64,000 nt of DNA from Nicotiana tabacum (lineage: Eukaryota > Streptophyta > Magnoliopsida > Solanales > Solanaceae): positions 193,770,103-193,834,102 of the forward strand of contig NC_134101.1 in assembly GCF_000715075.1 (NCBI RefSeq), given 5' to 3'. Position numbers and translations under genes: made by a program. This document shows positions 1 through 11,345 of the stretch, in pieces; position 1 is the first letter of the stretch, and each line of letters opens with the position of its first letter. The notes below the pieces were generated by a model that saw nothing but the letters and a program-made list of their open reading frames with translations, was not told the origin of the DNA and did not search any database.

Positions 1-198
1 TCTAATGTCCAAGGACATAGCATTGAAGACTGTCGTTCTTTGAAAAAGGAAATAGAAAGAATGATTCAGGAAGGGGCAATTGTGATCGATGACAGTGACA
101 GGGAGCACGCGAATCCTCTTGAGAACTTGTTGACCGATGTTGATGATATTGAAGCTGGTAATGGTCTTGGCAGTATCGATGCAAAGCTCAGTGGCTAA
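1..198 (+). pseudogene. Gag-like protein, C-terminal fragment
   Basis: Frame 1 is open from the window edge to a TAA at 196-198, about 65 codons. The peptide contains a GHSIEDCRSLKKEIERMI stretch, the H-x4-C spacing followed by a charged helix typical of gypsy-type gag tails in Solanaceae elements; the upstream cysteines of a possible zinc knuckle would lie outside the window. After that come acidic residues and a short glycine-rich end. It is followed directly by noncoding sequence rather than protease or polymerase. The start lies left of the window, so completeness cannot be judged. The assignment to gag rests on this short motif only; it may instead be an accessory ORF of the same element. 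Confidence 0.5.
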
Positions 199-2790
199 GA
201 TGTCAGTCTTGATAAAGTGGAAGGACGCTCTGTTCCTTGGTTAACAAGAAAGAAGCATTTGGTGGCTTATTTTGTTGTCATTTCTGTTGTCCGGATTATT
301 AAGGTTGTAATTTGGATTTTGTCCTGTGTCAAACCTTCTTATCTTTCTATTTTGTCATAGCAGTTTGTTTTAAATTTTGTCCAGTTTGTGTTAGGATTTT
401 ATTCTGGTTGTTTTGTTTGTTTTATTATTCAAACCATTTCGCTGGTAGTCTAATACAAAGTCGGTCTTTTGTTATTTCCAGTCGTCTTTTTGTTTAGTCC
501 TTTTATCATTTCGTTCAATGCCGATTTTAGGGACATGACATGCGCACCCAGTTTGGGCCTAATCTTAAAAGTTAATCATAAAACTCTGGGAAGGTGATCA
601 AAGCATTTAAAGGAAATAAGAACGGTTTGAGATTATTTGGATCCCGAGTCATGTGGAACTAGGGCAAGGAAAACACAAATAAAACCGTTAAAAGCAAGAT
701 TCGCCAAATTGGCATGAGGGTCATTCATGATAATGAGAGTGTCGCCCAACGGTGCTTTAGAAATGACAAAGGAAAAAGCAAATGTTTAACATAATTGTCA
801 AGTCTAGCACCATCGGAAGAGACTATAAATCTATTGTTTGATTATGTTGTTTGCACTTGGCATGTCTTGAAGACTGGAATGATGAAGACATTTTGTTCTG
901 CTACCTAAACACTTTATCCTTCGTTACCTCTTTTGAGCCTTATTTATTTTCTTTCATACCCCTCGTTCAGAATCAGTAGCAACGAAGGAAAAAAAAGAGA
1001 AAGAAAGAAAACAACAAAACGAGAAAAGGCGAAAAAAAAGAAAAGAAAAGAAAAGAGAAATGATAAAAAAACAAACAAAGGAAAGTCAAATGAAAACAGA
1101 GGAATTGGGAACTACGTTTGACCTGATTCCTCAAAGAGGATACGTAGGCGCTTCACGGCTCGGTCATAATTTTGAAAAATGAAAAAAAGATCAATCAATT
1201 AAAAAATCCCCAAGCAAGAAACTGGGGCAGATGTTGCGTTTGTTGTAAATAAATCTAGTTCTGAAGGTTGTAATTAATAACCCGAAATCGATGCATTTTT
1301 GAGCCTTCAATACCCTTTCTTTCTAACCCTATCCAAAACCCACATTACGGTCCCAAGAAAGACCTTCTGATCAGTCTTTAAAAGATGCCAAGTCAGACAA
1401 ATGAAGAGTCTTACCGGCGAACATAACATTCTGTTCCACAGCAGAAAGGACTCTAATCTCCAGCAGAGAGAGTCATACCGGAAACACTCCAAATCCCCAG
1501 CTGGGAAGTGATACAAATGAGAGAGTCTTATCGGTGAAAACCTTCACAGGCACCATAAGGCGATGAAAGCTGAGAGAAAACCAAAATGAGAGAGGCTTGA
1601 TAGTGAAAACCCTTCGGGCACTACAAGTCGAATAAGATTGGGAATCAGATAGGGAATCGTCAAGGGAAGGTCTTGAAAGACGATTGACGGCAGAAGATAG
1701 GCCACATGTGCATGTCATGACCAATAGAGTCGGTATCTGCGTTTGATAGATTTTTATTTATAGTTTCTTTTGTTAAAAAGTCATCATTTCCTTTGTCTTT
1801 TATTTTGTTTCTTTTATCTTTCTCCTTTCATAGAAAAATTCCCTAGTAGAGTCTGTTTGGTCAGAACAAGTGAGAATTGACTTCAAAATATGCCATCAGC
1901 TTTCCAATTATGCCAGATGAGATCTGACTAGTACATCCAAATGGTATAGTCAGCAAGGAACAAGTGCGAGGCCAATGTCAAGAAAGATATCCCCAGCAAA
2001 AGGGAATTGACAAAGGAGTGACGAGTGTCAAGAGGGATATCCTTGCCAAAACCAAGGTTATAAACCTCAAGGCCAAGGCCCATGAACAGAGCAAGGAGAG
2101 CAGTGAGCATGATTTGGCGAAATCCATACTAGACTAAAAGGTCGGGGAAATGCCAGTTTCCGAGCTATGCCACAAAAGAAGAGGGATATCCCCAGCAGAA
2201 AGGGATTATCCCCAGCAAATAATATCATCCCCAACAAGTTGTGCAACGCAGAGCAAGGAAGGAAAAAGGGAAAACCATCCCAGCAGGAGTATCACAACCA
2301 ACCACCATGTTTTAAACTAACAAATTCTGTTTGATTTGAAGCAGGTAAAGGAAATGGCATTGAGGCTAGAAATGCATGCCACAAGGGATATTATCAAACT
2401 GGGGCAGAAAATTTTCCTTCCATTTAGAAGATTTTCTGGAAGTCAGGTACCCATTCGGGGAAGAATAAAGATAACGCCAGTCTCAAGGGAAGTGGTCTTT
2501 AAACCAATGTTGCCCCCAACATAATAAGTTTCAATGGAGGAAGTCGTTCCCCAGCAAATGGATGAAACTTGAGCTTAGAAAAAGCAAGAGGCCAGCATCA
2601 TTCCCAACAGCCTTCCGAAGAGTGAAGCACTAGTTCTGAAGGAATCAGAATCCCCCAGCAGTGTTATCCTCAACAGCGCTATCCCCAGCTGATAACATTT
2701 TATCCCCCAACAGGTAAGTAAATAATTCCTCAGCAGTGTTATCCCCAACAAGTTTTCGAGGTAAGACATTTTTCAAGTTTTTTTTCTTTG
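199..2790 (+). other. Noncoding internal region of the retrotransposon
   Basis: No reading frame here resembles a known protein; frames longer than 60 codons are short, overlapping and low complexity. The stretch has an A/G-rich block at about 985-1105 and recurrent short phrases such as 'ccccagca' and 'ctggggcaga' around 1200, 1490, 2190, 2400 and 2640-2760, which look like degraded subrepeats leading into the ordered arrays that begin at 2791. The passage gacctgattcct...ggatacgtagg near 1120-1150 recurs in variant form at about 6325-6352, just before the LTR, so part of this region is a diverged direct repeat of the element's 3' untranslated region. Confidence 0.55.
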
Positions 2791-3150
2791 GGTTCATCCG
2801 CCCTCGAATAGGATATGTCGGGTTCATCCGCCCTCGAATAGGATATTTCGGGTTCATCCGCCCTCGAATATGATATGTCGGGTTCATCCTCCATCGAACA
2901 GGATATGTCGGGTTCATCCGCCCTCGAACAGGATATGTCGGGTTCATCCGCCCTCGAACAGGATATGTCGGGTTCATCCGCCCTCAAATAGGATATGTCG
3001 GGTTCATCCGCCCTCAAATAGGATATGCCGGGTTCATCCGCCCTCAAATAGGATATGTCGGGTTCATCCGCCCTCAAATAGGATAGTTTGGGTTCATCCG
3101 CCCTCAAATAGGATAGTTTGGGTTCATCCGCCCTCAAATAGGATGTTATT
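2791..3150 (+). repeat. 30-bp tandem repeat, 12 units
   Basis: Units start every 30 bp from 2791 through 3121, each beginning ggttcatccgccctc and ending aggatatgtcg or a close variant. Variation is phased: units 1-3 have 'ctcgaata', the middle units 'tcgaaca', the last units 'ctcaaata', as expected for local unit duplication. Because 30 is a multiple of three, the array leaves long open frames on both strands (periodic ten-residue repeats); these have no other coding signal and I do not call them genes. Confidence 0.95.
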
Positions 3151-3165
3151 TTCAAAGTTATTGAT

Positions 3166-3430
3166 GAAGACAGGCGCCCACCTGAATAACGAGAGGAATA
3201 CATTTCTGTCTTTTCATTTCTGTTCTAGGTCACCCACCAGTATAATGCGGGCATATCATTTTTCATGTCTTTACTATTAGGCGCCCACCTGCATAACAAG
3301 GGAATACATTTCATGTCTTTACCAACAGGCGCCCACCTGAATAACGAGAGGAATACTTTTTGTCTGTGCATTTCATATTTTAGGCGCCCACCTGTATAAC
3401 AAGGGAATACATTCCACGTCTTTACCCATA
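3166..3430 (+). repeat. Tandem repeat with ggcgcccacctg units, block 1
   Basis: Irregular units of roughly 55-70 bp, each containing ggcgcccacctg (or a degenerate form such as 'tcacccaccag'), then 'ataacgagaggaatacatt' or 'ataacaaggg', then a T-rich spacer with 'gtctttac' or 'gtcttttcatt'. Five or so copies are seen. A second block of the same unit family lies at about 5766-5985, on the other side of the large minisatellite, so the minisatellite seems to have expanded within or between copies of this repeat. Confidence 0.85.
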
Positions 3431-5610
3431 GGAGATGCATTTCCTCCTAAGTTTGTTTTAGTTTCACCCATAGGAGATGCATTTCCTCCTAAGTTTGTTT
3501 TAGTTTCACCCATAGGAGATGCATTTCCTCCTAAGTTTGTTTTTTACCCATAGGAGATGTATTTCCTCCTAAGTTATTTTTACCCATAGGAGAGGCATTT
3601 CCTCCTAAGTTTAGTTTTACCCATAGGAGATGCATTTCCTCCTAAGTTTGTTTTTTACCCATAGGAGATGTATTTCCTCCTAAAGTTTATTTTTACCCAT
3701 AGGAGATGCATTTCCTCCTAAGTTTGTTTAGTTTCACCCATAGGAGAGGCATTTCCTCCTAAGTTTGTCTTTACACACAGGAGATGTATTTCCTCCTAAA
3801 GTTTATTTTTACCAATAGGATACGTACTTCCTAAGTTTAGTTTCACCCATAGGAGAGGCATTTCCTCCTAAGTTTAGTTTCAACCAATAGGAGACGCACT
3901 TCCTAAGTTAAGTTTCACCAATAGGAGACGCACTTCCTAAGTTAAGTTTCACCAACAGGAGACGCACATCCTAAGTTAGTTTCACCAACAGGAGACGCAC
4001 TTCCTAAGTTAGCTTCACCAACAGGAGACGCACATCCTAAGTAAGTTTCACCAAGAGGAGACGCACATCCTAAGTTAGTTTCACCAACAGGAGACGCACA
4101 TCCTAAGTAAGTTTCACCAACAGGAGACGCACATCCTAAGTTAAGTTTCACCAACAGGAGACACACATCCTAAGTTAAGTTTCACCAACAGGAGACGCAC
4201 ATCCTAAGTTAAGTTTCACCAACAGGAGACGCACATCCTAAGTTAGTTTCACCAACAGGAGACGCACTTCCTAAGTAAGTTTCACCAAGAGGAGACGCAC
4301 ATCCTAAGTTAGTTTCACCAACAGGAGACGCACATCCTAAGTTAGTTTCACCAACAGGAGACGCACATCCTAAGTTAGTTTCACCAACAGGAAACGCACA
4401 TCCTAAGTAAGTTTCACCAACAGGAGACGTACATCCTAAGTTAAGTTTCACCAACAGGAGACGCACATCCTAAGTTAGTTTCACCAACAGGAGACGCACA
4501 TCCTAAGTTAGTTTCACCAATTCACCAAGAGGAGACGCACATCCTAAGTAAGTTTTACCAATAGGAGACGCACTTCTAAGAATAGTTTTACCAATAGGAG
4601 ACGCACTTCCTAAGTTGAGTTTTTCCCAATAGGAAACGCACTTCCTAAAGTTATTGTACCCAATAGGAGACGCACTTCCTTAAGTTTAGTTTTGCCCATA
4701 GGAGACGCACTTCCTAAGTTTACTTTTACCCCATAGGAGACGCACTTCCTAAGTTTACTTTTACCCCATAGGAGACGCACTTCCTAAATTAAGATTTCAC
4801 GCATAGGAGACGCACTTCCTAAATTATTTTCATTCATAGGAGACGCACTTCCTAGTTCAAAATCATTTAAGGTTTCACCCATAGGAGACGCACTTCCTAA
4901 GACTATTTTACCCCTAGGAGACGCACTTCCTAAGTTTAATTTCATGCATAGGAAACACACTTCCTGAATTAAGTTTTCATTATTAGGAGACGCACTTCCT
5001 AGTCTGGTTCGCTCAGGTTATACTTTTGCTTTAGGAGACGCACTTCCTAGTCTGGTTCATTTAAGATTTCATTCGTAGGAGACGCATTTCCTAGTTTGAG
5101 TCATTGAGATTTTACCCATAAGAGGCACACTTCCTAATATTGATAGTCCATTTATAGGAGACGCACTTCCTAGTTTGGCTTTTTCAGATTATATTTTATT
5201 TCAGGAGACGCACTTCCGGAATTGAGATTTCACCCTTAGGAGATACACCTCCTAGTTTGATTCATTTTAAGTTCGACCATAGGAGACGCACTTCCTAGTC
5301 TAGTTTATTGAACTTTTACCTGTCGGAGACGCACTTCCTAATCAAGGTCTTTCAAGTTTTTTTAGGAGACGCACTTCCTAAAATCGAGATTTTATTCATA
5401 GGAGACGCACTTCCTAGTTCTAGTCACTGAAGTTTTCACCCCAAGGAGACGCACTTCCTAGTTTAGTTCATTCCGATTCAACCATAGAAGAAGCACTTTC
5501 TAGTTTGAGTCATCGAGGTTTTTATTTTAGCAGACACATTTGCTAGCAAGAGTTTTTGGTTTTACTCGTAGGAGATGCACATCCTAGTCTAGTCTTTAGT
5601 TTACTCTCAT
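3430..5610 (+). repeat. 2.2-kb minisatellite, units of about 33-40 bp
   Basis: More than 50 copies of a unit built on 'ccaxaggagaygcayttcctaag' followed by a T-rich spacer. There is a clear left-to-right drift: 'cataggagatgcatttcctcctaag' at 3430-3890, a homogeneous 'caacaggagacgcacatcctaag' block at about 3950-4550, and longer, diverged 'ataggagacgcacttcctag' units with spacers near 45-60 bp from 4560 to 5600. The core holds a short dyad (aggag...ctcct) in the leftmost class. No protein signal; the periodic minus-strand frames in the 3940-4470 block come from unit length. Confidence 0.95.
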
Positions 5611-5765
5611 CATTGCATCAGTAGTATAAATAGGTTACAATTTTGCTAACGACTCACAAATCTTCCCAGTGCAAACTGAGGTTAGGAAATTTTCGTTTGT
5701 TTTGTTTGTTTTGGTGGTAGGATCCCGCCTGGAAAATAGAGGTTGTTAAATTCAAGATGATGAAG

Positions 5766-5990
5766 CCAGGCGCCCACCTGTATAACGAGAGAAATACTTT
5801 TCAGTCTTCACATTTCATGCCAGGCGCCCACCTGTATAACGAGAGGAATACATTCAGTCTTTACATTTCAAGCGTTGAAGTTGGGAGCCCGCCCAGATAA
5901 CAGAGGCATACATTTCAGCATTAATTTTCAAGTATTGAAGTTGGGAGCCCGCCCATACAACAGAGGCACACATTTCAAGATCAAGTCAGA
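5766..5990 (+). repeat. Tandem repeat block 2 (ggcgcccacctg and related gggagcccgccc)
   Basis: Two units with ggcgcccacctgtataacgag and two with gttgggagcccgcccagataacagagg, each followed by 'atacattt(c)' and a 'tc(t)tt(a)cattt' or related spacer. They are diverged members of the unit family at 3166-3430. The following stretch to 6484 holds 'ccccagca' phrases and no recognisable gene. Confidence 0.8.
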
Positions 5991-6484
5991 GGACAATAAA
6001 ACAGAGGGTTACAACAGGAATCCCCAGCAGGAAACAATAAAAATCCCCAGCACCGGGAAGCAAAAGGATGCAACAAGAGGTCCCAGCACAAACTCAAGTG
6101 CATGTGTCAAAAGGAAGAAAAGCATCTGAAGAAAAGCACCGGAGGAAACACAAGCCGACAAGAAAGCAAGGCAACAAGAACAAATTTTAGTCTAGCCTAG
6201 CTTCTTGTTTTCTTTTAAACACGGTGTAACAAGGAGATCGGTAAGCAGTGATAACAGCATGCAACAGCAGTAACATTGCAGTCTCACGGTAGTCCCAGCT
6301 ACCAAAACTTCCCGAACTATATTGACCTGATTCCTGTTTAGCCCAGGATATGTAGGAAACCTTTGAAGCAAAGGTTCGGTCAAATCTTTTTCAAAAAAAA
6401 AAAAATAATGCTTCACACAGAGTACTCGGATGGGCAAAAATCGCTCGCTTTATCTTTGCACGAAAACCCTTCGTGTCTTCGGGC

Positions 6485-6497
6485 AAAGAGGGGCAGC
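6485..6497 (+). other. Polypurine tract of the gypsy-type element
   Basis: The run aaagaggggcagc lies directly before TGTAAGCACG, the first bases of the LTR. Position and purine richness fit the plus-strand primer site of LTR retrotransposons; two C residues interrupt the 3' end, so the exact primer limits are uncertain. Confidence 0.6.
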
Positions 6498-7720
6498 TGT
6501 AAGCACGTGATTTTTGCCCTATATGAGAATTACTCCCAAAAAATTCAAAAATAAAATAATTTTTCTTGGTGTGCAATTTTTGTGATATTTTGTGTAACTA
6601 TTTGTATGTTTGTCTATGCATGTTTATTTGTTAAATTAATAAAAAATACAAAATATGTCGCATTTTGCATGTAGGATTTAATTCTACAATTGTTAGTAAT
6701 TAAATTTGTTTACAAAAATTAAAAATTACAAAAATAGGCATTTTTTGCATTTTTAGCATTTAATGTCCAAATGAACAATTTTATGCTTAATTATTACTTA
6801 ATTGTGCGTTAATTATTATTGGAAGTTAATTTGCGCTTTTATTACTTAATTTAGTTCTTAATAATAATTTAAGTACTTTTATAATTTAGTTTTAGAAAAA
6901 TAAAAGAAGAAAAGAGAACAAAAATACAAAGAAAAATCGGATTGGGCCACTTCTTCAATTTCAAAACCACAGGCCCAAATAATTGCCCAACTTTCCCCAT
7001 GACCCGGTCCACTTCAAACCGGGTCGACCCGGTCCGCTCCATTAACCCAACACCCCTTCTTCATTTTTGTCCAACACAAAACAAAACCAAAAAAATAAAA
7101 AATAAAAGGTGAATTATCACTATTAATAGTTTTATTTTTTGTTTTTTTTTATATATAAAAAATCCGAAAATATTTTATTTTATTTTTATTTTTTTAAAAA
7201 AATATATAATAATTTCGGGAATGATTTAAAAAAATAATAATAAATAAGAAAAAGGGAAGTATTGAATAAAAAAAATATAAAAGTAAAAATAGGTGAAATT
7301 CTCTCTTTTTTTTAAAAAAAAAGTAAAAGAATGTAGAAAATTTAAAAAAATAAAAAGTTTTGTGGAAATTTTTAAAAAATTTAAAAGTAAAAGAAGGTTG
7401 GATTTAAAAAATAAATATAAAGGTATCTAAAAATTTAAAAAATTTAAAGTAATTGAAAGTAGCATTTTTGAAAGAAAAAGAAAAGATAGTGGTTTGTTTT
7501 TTAAAGAAAAGTTAAATAAAGTGAGATTCTCTTTTAAAAAAATAAAAAGTGGGATTTTAAATAAGATAAAGTAATTAAAGTTGGAATTTTAAAAATAAAA
7601 GTAAATAAAGGTGGGATTTCCTTTTCTAAAAAAATAAAAGCAATTTGTAAGTGGGATTTCTTTTAATTAAAAAAATAATAAAATAATAAAAAAACAAATC
7701 TGAAAATTTCGAAAATTTTG

Positions 7721-7730
7721 CTATAAATAG
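7721..7730 (+). promoter_or_regulatory. Probable TATA box of the LTR promoter
   Basis: ctataaatag sits at the end of an AT-rich upstream block and about 30 bp before a purine-rich stretch (gaagggaggaaaaaagagag) that would be the start of the transcript. Typical plant TATA consensus, in the right half of an LTR. Confidence 0.6.
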
Positions 7731-8824
7731 AAGAGAAAATTTAGGAAGAAGGGAGGAAAAAAGAGAGGAAAAACTAGATAGAGAGAAGTAAAAAAGAGGG
7801 GGCAGAGTGAGAAGTATACACCTGATATACATTCTGGATATACTGAATATACAGGGGCAAAATTCATTTTGGAGAGTTTTGAAGTTGAAAAAGAATAGTT
7901 ACTGTTTCATTGCCTCGCTTAAGATCTGAAATAGTCAGAACCTTCCGGACTTTTACTTCTTCTCTATACTTGGAGTCGTTTATAGTTTCCTGGGTTTTCT
8001 GCTATTCCTACTGTTACTGGTCTATTCCTGTGTTGCTGGACTGTTGTTGCTGTGCTGCATTGTTACTACTGTTGCTGCTTCTCATCTTCATCTTCTCTTG
8101 TTTTCCAATACTAGGTACATGAATGTAATACTAGTTATTGCAAGCTAAAAATGTGGAAGCATGAATACATATGAAAAATCGAATTTTGAAGTTTTAATTT
8201 CGCTTTTTCTCTGTTCCTTTTATTGATTGTATTTAGGCTATTTTATGTATTATTGAATAATAATTGGAATAAGAGAAAATAACATAAGTTAGTCTTTAAT
8301 GAATCGGCTTGGCAAAACGGGTTAATTCACTAGCTATGAAGGTTCTACGATTATCAATAGTAGGTTAATCGTGAACAAGTAGTTAAACTTAGCTAAGACA
8401 TGAATTTGAACTAAATTTCGTGAATTAGGTATTAAGGCATGATTTGAGTTCAAACAAAATTAGAAGAACGTTTAAGTCTAATAAACTTTCTATTAAGCTT
8501 TAGTAATTATGGTTAAATCCAGTTTCAAATGGTTGTGAATAATTAATTCCAATAGTTTTTTTTTATATATAACAATGCGAGCTTCAATCTAACTATATTT
8601 GATTCTTTTGAATATTAGTTGTCGAATTTTTATTTTATTTATAATTTCGAATTTTTTTTAGTAGAAGTCCTGTTCATCAATATTTGTATTAATATAGCAA
8701 TTAGTATGCCGTGCTTTCTTAAATAAAAAAAAGCTCGTAATTAATTAGGATTTTCTTTCTTTATTTTAGAGACTAATTTTAATAGAAAAGATGTAGTCGC
8801 TTTAGGATTTGTCCATTTAAAATA

Positions 8825-9380
8825 AATGAGATGAGCCTCGCCTAGTAAAATGTATAGATTGCGGGGCCCTCACAAATGTATGTGTTAATTACTTAGAACT
8901 CGGGATCGGCCGCTTCGCGAACTTCACGGCCTTTTCTCAAAATAACCCTGTGCTAGTCGCTTTAGGCGCGTATTTAATAATGTTATCTCCTTAAACTCGG
9001 GTGCACATTTATGTGACCCAAATCCAAATCTCAACGAAATCGAAATGTGTCTCTAATCACGGGTACATTGATTGTGACGTGGTCTGAGATGCATTTCCAT
9101 GACATTGCAAAATTTTTTTAATAATGAATGAGACAAGCCTCGACAAACAAAAAATACACAAGCTGCGGGGCCGTTTAGCGAATTTTACGGCCTTCCCCAA
9201 AATAACAAGACACTAGTTGCTTTAGGCGCGCCTTTAATAATTTATTTTCCTTAACTCGGGTGCACATTTATGTGACCCAAATCCAAATCTCAACCGAGTC
9301 GAGATATGCCAAACAACTACGGGTGCATTGATGTAACGTGGTTCGAGATATGTTTCCACGACGTTGCAATTCTCGTAAAA
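8825..9380 (+). repeat. Diverged direct duplication (about 270-290 bp, two copies) inside the LTR
   Basis: Copy A (about 8825-9110) and copy B (about 9125-9380) share, in order, 'gagacaagcctcg', 'ctgcggggcc', 'ttcacggcctt..c.caaaataac', 'gctttaggcgcg.(c)tttaataat', 'aactcgggtgcacatttatg', 'tgacccaaatccaaatctca', and 'acgggt(a/g)cattgat'. Copies are clearly diverged, with copy A carrying about 30 extra bases near 8880-8915. Confidence 0.85.
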
Positions 9381-9799
9381 TAATAACAATAAGTAAGAAA
9401 GCGGTAAAAAGATAAAATTTTGCACATAAGTTCATATTTGTATAAAATCAGATAAACAAGCCGAATATAACAGTTGAGCGACCGTGCTAGAACCACGGAA
9501 CTCGGGAATGCCTAACACCTTCTCCCGGGTTAACAGAATTCCTTATCCGGATTTCTGGTGCGCAGACTGTAATATGGAGTCATTCTTTTCCTCGATTCGG
9601 GATTAAAATTGGTGACTTGGGACACCCTAAATCTCCCAAGTGGCGACTCTGAAATAAATAAACAAGTCCCGTTTCGATTGCCCTTTAATTGGAAAAACTC
9701 CCCTGTACCCTCGCGGGGACGGAAAAAGGAGGTGCGACAATAAGTATAAGGAACACCAAAGTTCAATTATCAACAAGGATCAGAAATCAAAGGCAAGTG

Positions 9800-10260
9800 C
9801 ACGGCATCACCCTTCGTGCTTTTTCTCTCGTCCTCACCATAAGAATCAATATAATCGGCACGACATCACCCTTCGTGCTTTTACCTCACATAATCATGGC
9901 ACGGAATTATCCTTTGTGCATTATCACTCATATCATGACACGGTATTGTACATCGTGCGGCACGACATCACTCTTCGTGCTTTTACCTCACAATATTGAC
10001 ACGGTATCACCATTCGTGCATTAACACTCTTAAAATCATGCACGACATCACCCTTTGTGCTTTACACTCTTCCTCACCCAAGAAACAATCACAAAGCAAT
10101 TTGGGCAAGGGAATCAATAATATTGCAATAAAATCCCCGCAAGGGAACAAAAGCATAACAACAATATCCCGGCAAGGGAAACAATATCATGAATAATAAC
10201 ATCCCGGCAAGGAAGATAATATCAAAAGCAACAACATCCCGGTTAGGGAGACAATATCAT
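9800..10260 (+). repeat. Two short tandem arrays in the left Tekay LTR
   Basis: Array one (about 9800-10075): imperfect units of 40-60 bp around 'gcacgacatcacccttcgtgcttttac', each with a short internal dyad (gcacg...cgtgc). Array two (about 10090-10260): units of 32-36 bp around 'aacatcccggcaagggaaacaatatca'. Both recur at 17965-18250 and 18260-18475 in the other LTR. Confidence 0.88.
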
Positions 10261-11079
10261 AAACATCTTCTCTATCCCACAATTACTTCACAATTTAATT
10301 CTCAACTTGAGTCAACGCTCTACAATGTTGAATTAGAAATAATACTTCCGCAAGCCTTGTTCCACAATAGAAATCATCATATAAAGCATGAACAATACAG
10401 AACGGGTCACATTAATCATAGTATAAGACTCACGGGCATGCTTGACACCAATGTGTAGATACTCGTCACCATGCCTATATGTCGTACTCAACAATTAACG
10501 CATAGCAAATAAGACACAACTCCTAATCCCTCAAGCTAAGGCTAGACCAAACACTTATCTCAATACCACGAACATAATTCAAGCCTCAACTACCGCTTTA
10601 CCTCTTGTTTCCACCACCAATTCGCTTGTATCTAGCCACAATTTACTTAACGACATCAATAAATGCTAAATGAATCAATTTTAATGCATGAAAATAGGTT
10701 TTATAAAGATTTCCCCAAAAAGTCAAAAATTGACCCCGGGCCCACATGGTTAAAACTCGAGGTTCGAACCAAAACCCGATTATCCATTCACCCACGAACC
10801 CAAATACATAATTTCTTTTGAAATCAGACCTCAAATCGAGGTCCAAATCCCCAAAAATTAAAAATCCTAAGTTCTACCCAAAACACCAAATTTTTCCCAT
10901 GAAAACCCTTGATTTTGAGTTGAAATCATGTGAAAAGATATTAGAGATTAAAGAAAATGAGTTAAAAATGACTTAAAATCGATTTGGAGAAGAATATTTC
11001 TTTAGGAAATCGCCCAAGAGAGTTTAGGTTTTGAGAAAGTTTGAAAAATAAAGAATTTTCGGCTAAGTTATGATTTACA

Positions 11080-11345
11080 CAGACGCAGATATCGCATTTG
11101 CAATGATATGTTAGCAAATACGAACTCGCAATTGCAACCAAAGCTTCGCAATTGCGAAGGAAGGCCTGACTCTGTTTTCTTCGCAAATGCGAACAATGTT
11201 AGCAATTGCGATGCCTGTCAAGGTCGCATTTGCGATATAAGCTTCGCAAATGGAAAGGTTCCCTATCCAGCCCAGTCTTCGCAAATGTGATGGGAGTTTG
11301 CAAATGCGAGCTCACAATTGCGATCCAGGCTTCGCAATTGCTAAG
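11080..11345 (+). repeat. Array of CG-flanked AT-core palindromes in the LTR
   Basis: Alternating motifs such as tcgcatttgc, actcgcaattgc, ttcgcaattgcgaag, ttcgcaaatgcgaac, gtcgcatttgcgat and ttcgcaaatg occur every 15-40 bp. Most are perfect or near-perfect palindromes of the form ttcgcaattgcgaa. The equivalent array at 19285-19530 in the other LTR differs by point changes, mainly at CG sites. Confidence 0.85.

Larger units (their letters stand above)
1..9739 (+). mobile_element. 3' part of a nonautonomous Ty3/gypsy-type LTR retrotransposon
   Basis: Seen: a gag-like reading frame tail at the left edge, 6.3 kb without any pol domain but rich in tandem repeats, a polypurine tract, and a long LTR ending in CA. 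The element stops at 9739 and the sequence that follows matches the interior of the Tekay LTR at about 17905, so this element is inserted in that LTR; the five bases after it, ATAAG (9740-9744), are the probable target duplication, whose partner is off-window. Inference: since the internal region between the gag tail and the 3' LTR has no protease, RT or integrase, the element depends on a partner for mobility, like large Tat/Ogre-type derivatives. The family name is not certain. Confidence 0.7.
6498..9739 (+). mobile_element. 3' LTR of the gypsy-type element (about 3.24 kb)
   Basis: Begins TGTAAGCACG after a polypurine tract and ends GGTGCGACA where the Tekay LTR sequence resumes, giving TG...CA termini. 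The first 1.3 kb is strongly AT-rich with long A and T runs (about 7070-7700). A TATA box at 7721-7730 fits an LTR promoter. A direct duplication occupies 8825-9380. No coding sequence is recognisable inside it; short frames are low complexity. The 5' LTR would lie left of the window, so the pair cannot be compared for age. Confidence 0.8.

Noticed and set aside
2645..3280. Long overlapping ORFs on both strands with ten-residue repeats (ADEPDISYSR on minus; CRVHPPSNRI on plus)
   Set aside because: They arise because the tandem unit is exactly 30 bp, with no homology, no start context and equal openness on both strands.
3942..4466. Minus-strand periodic ORFs (GCASPVGETNL repeats)
   Set aside because: Product of the minisatellite unit length; unit-length changes disrupt them at random.
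2791..5610. Could be a CRISPR-like array
   Set aside because: No unique spacers; the units are contiguous degenerate tandem repeats in a plant retrotransposon.
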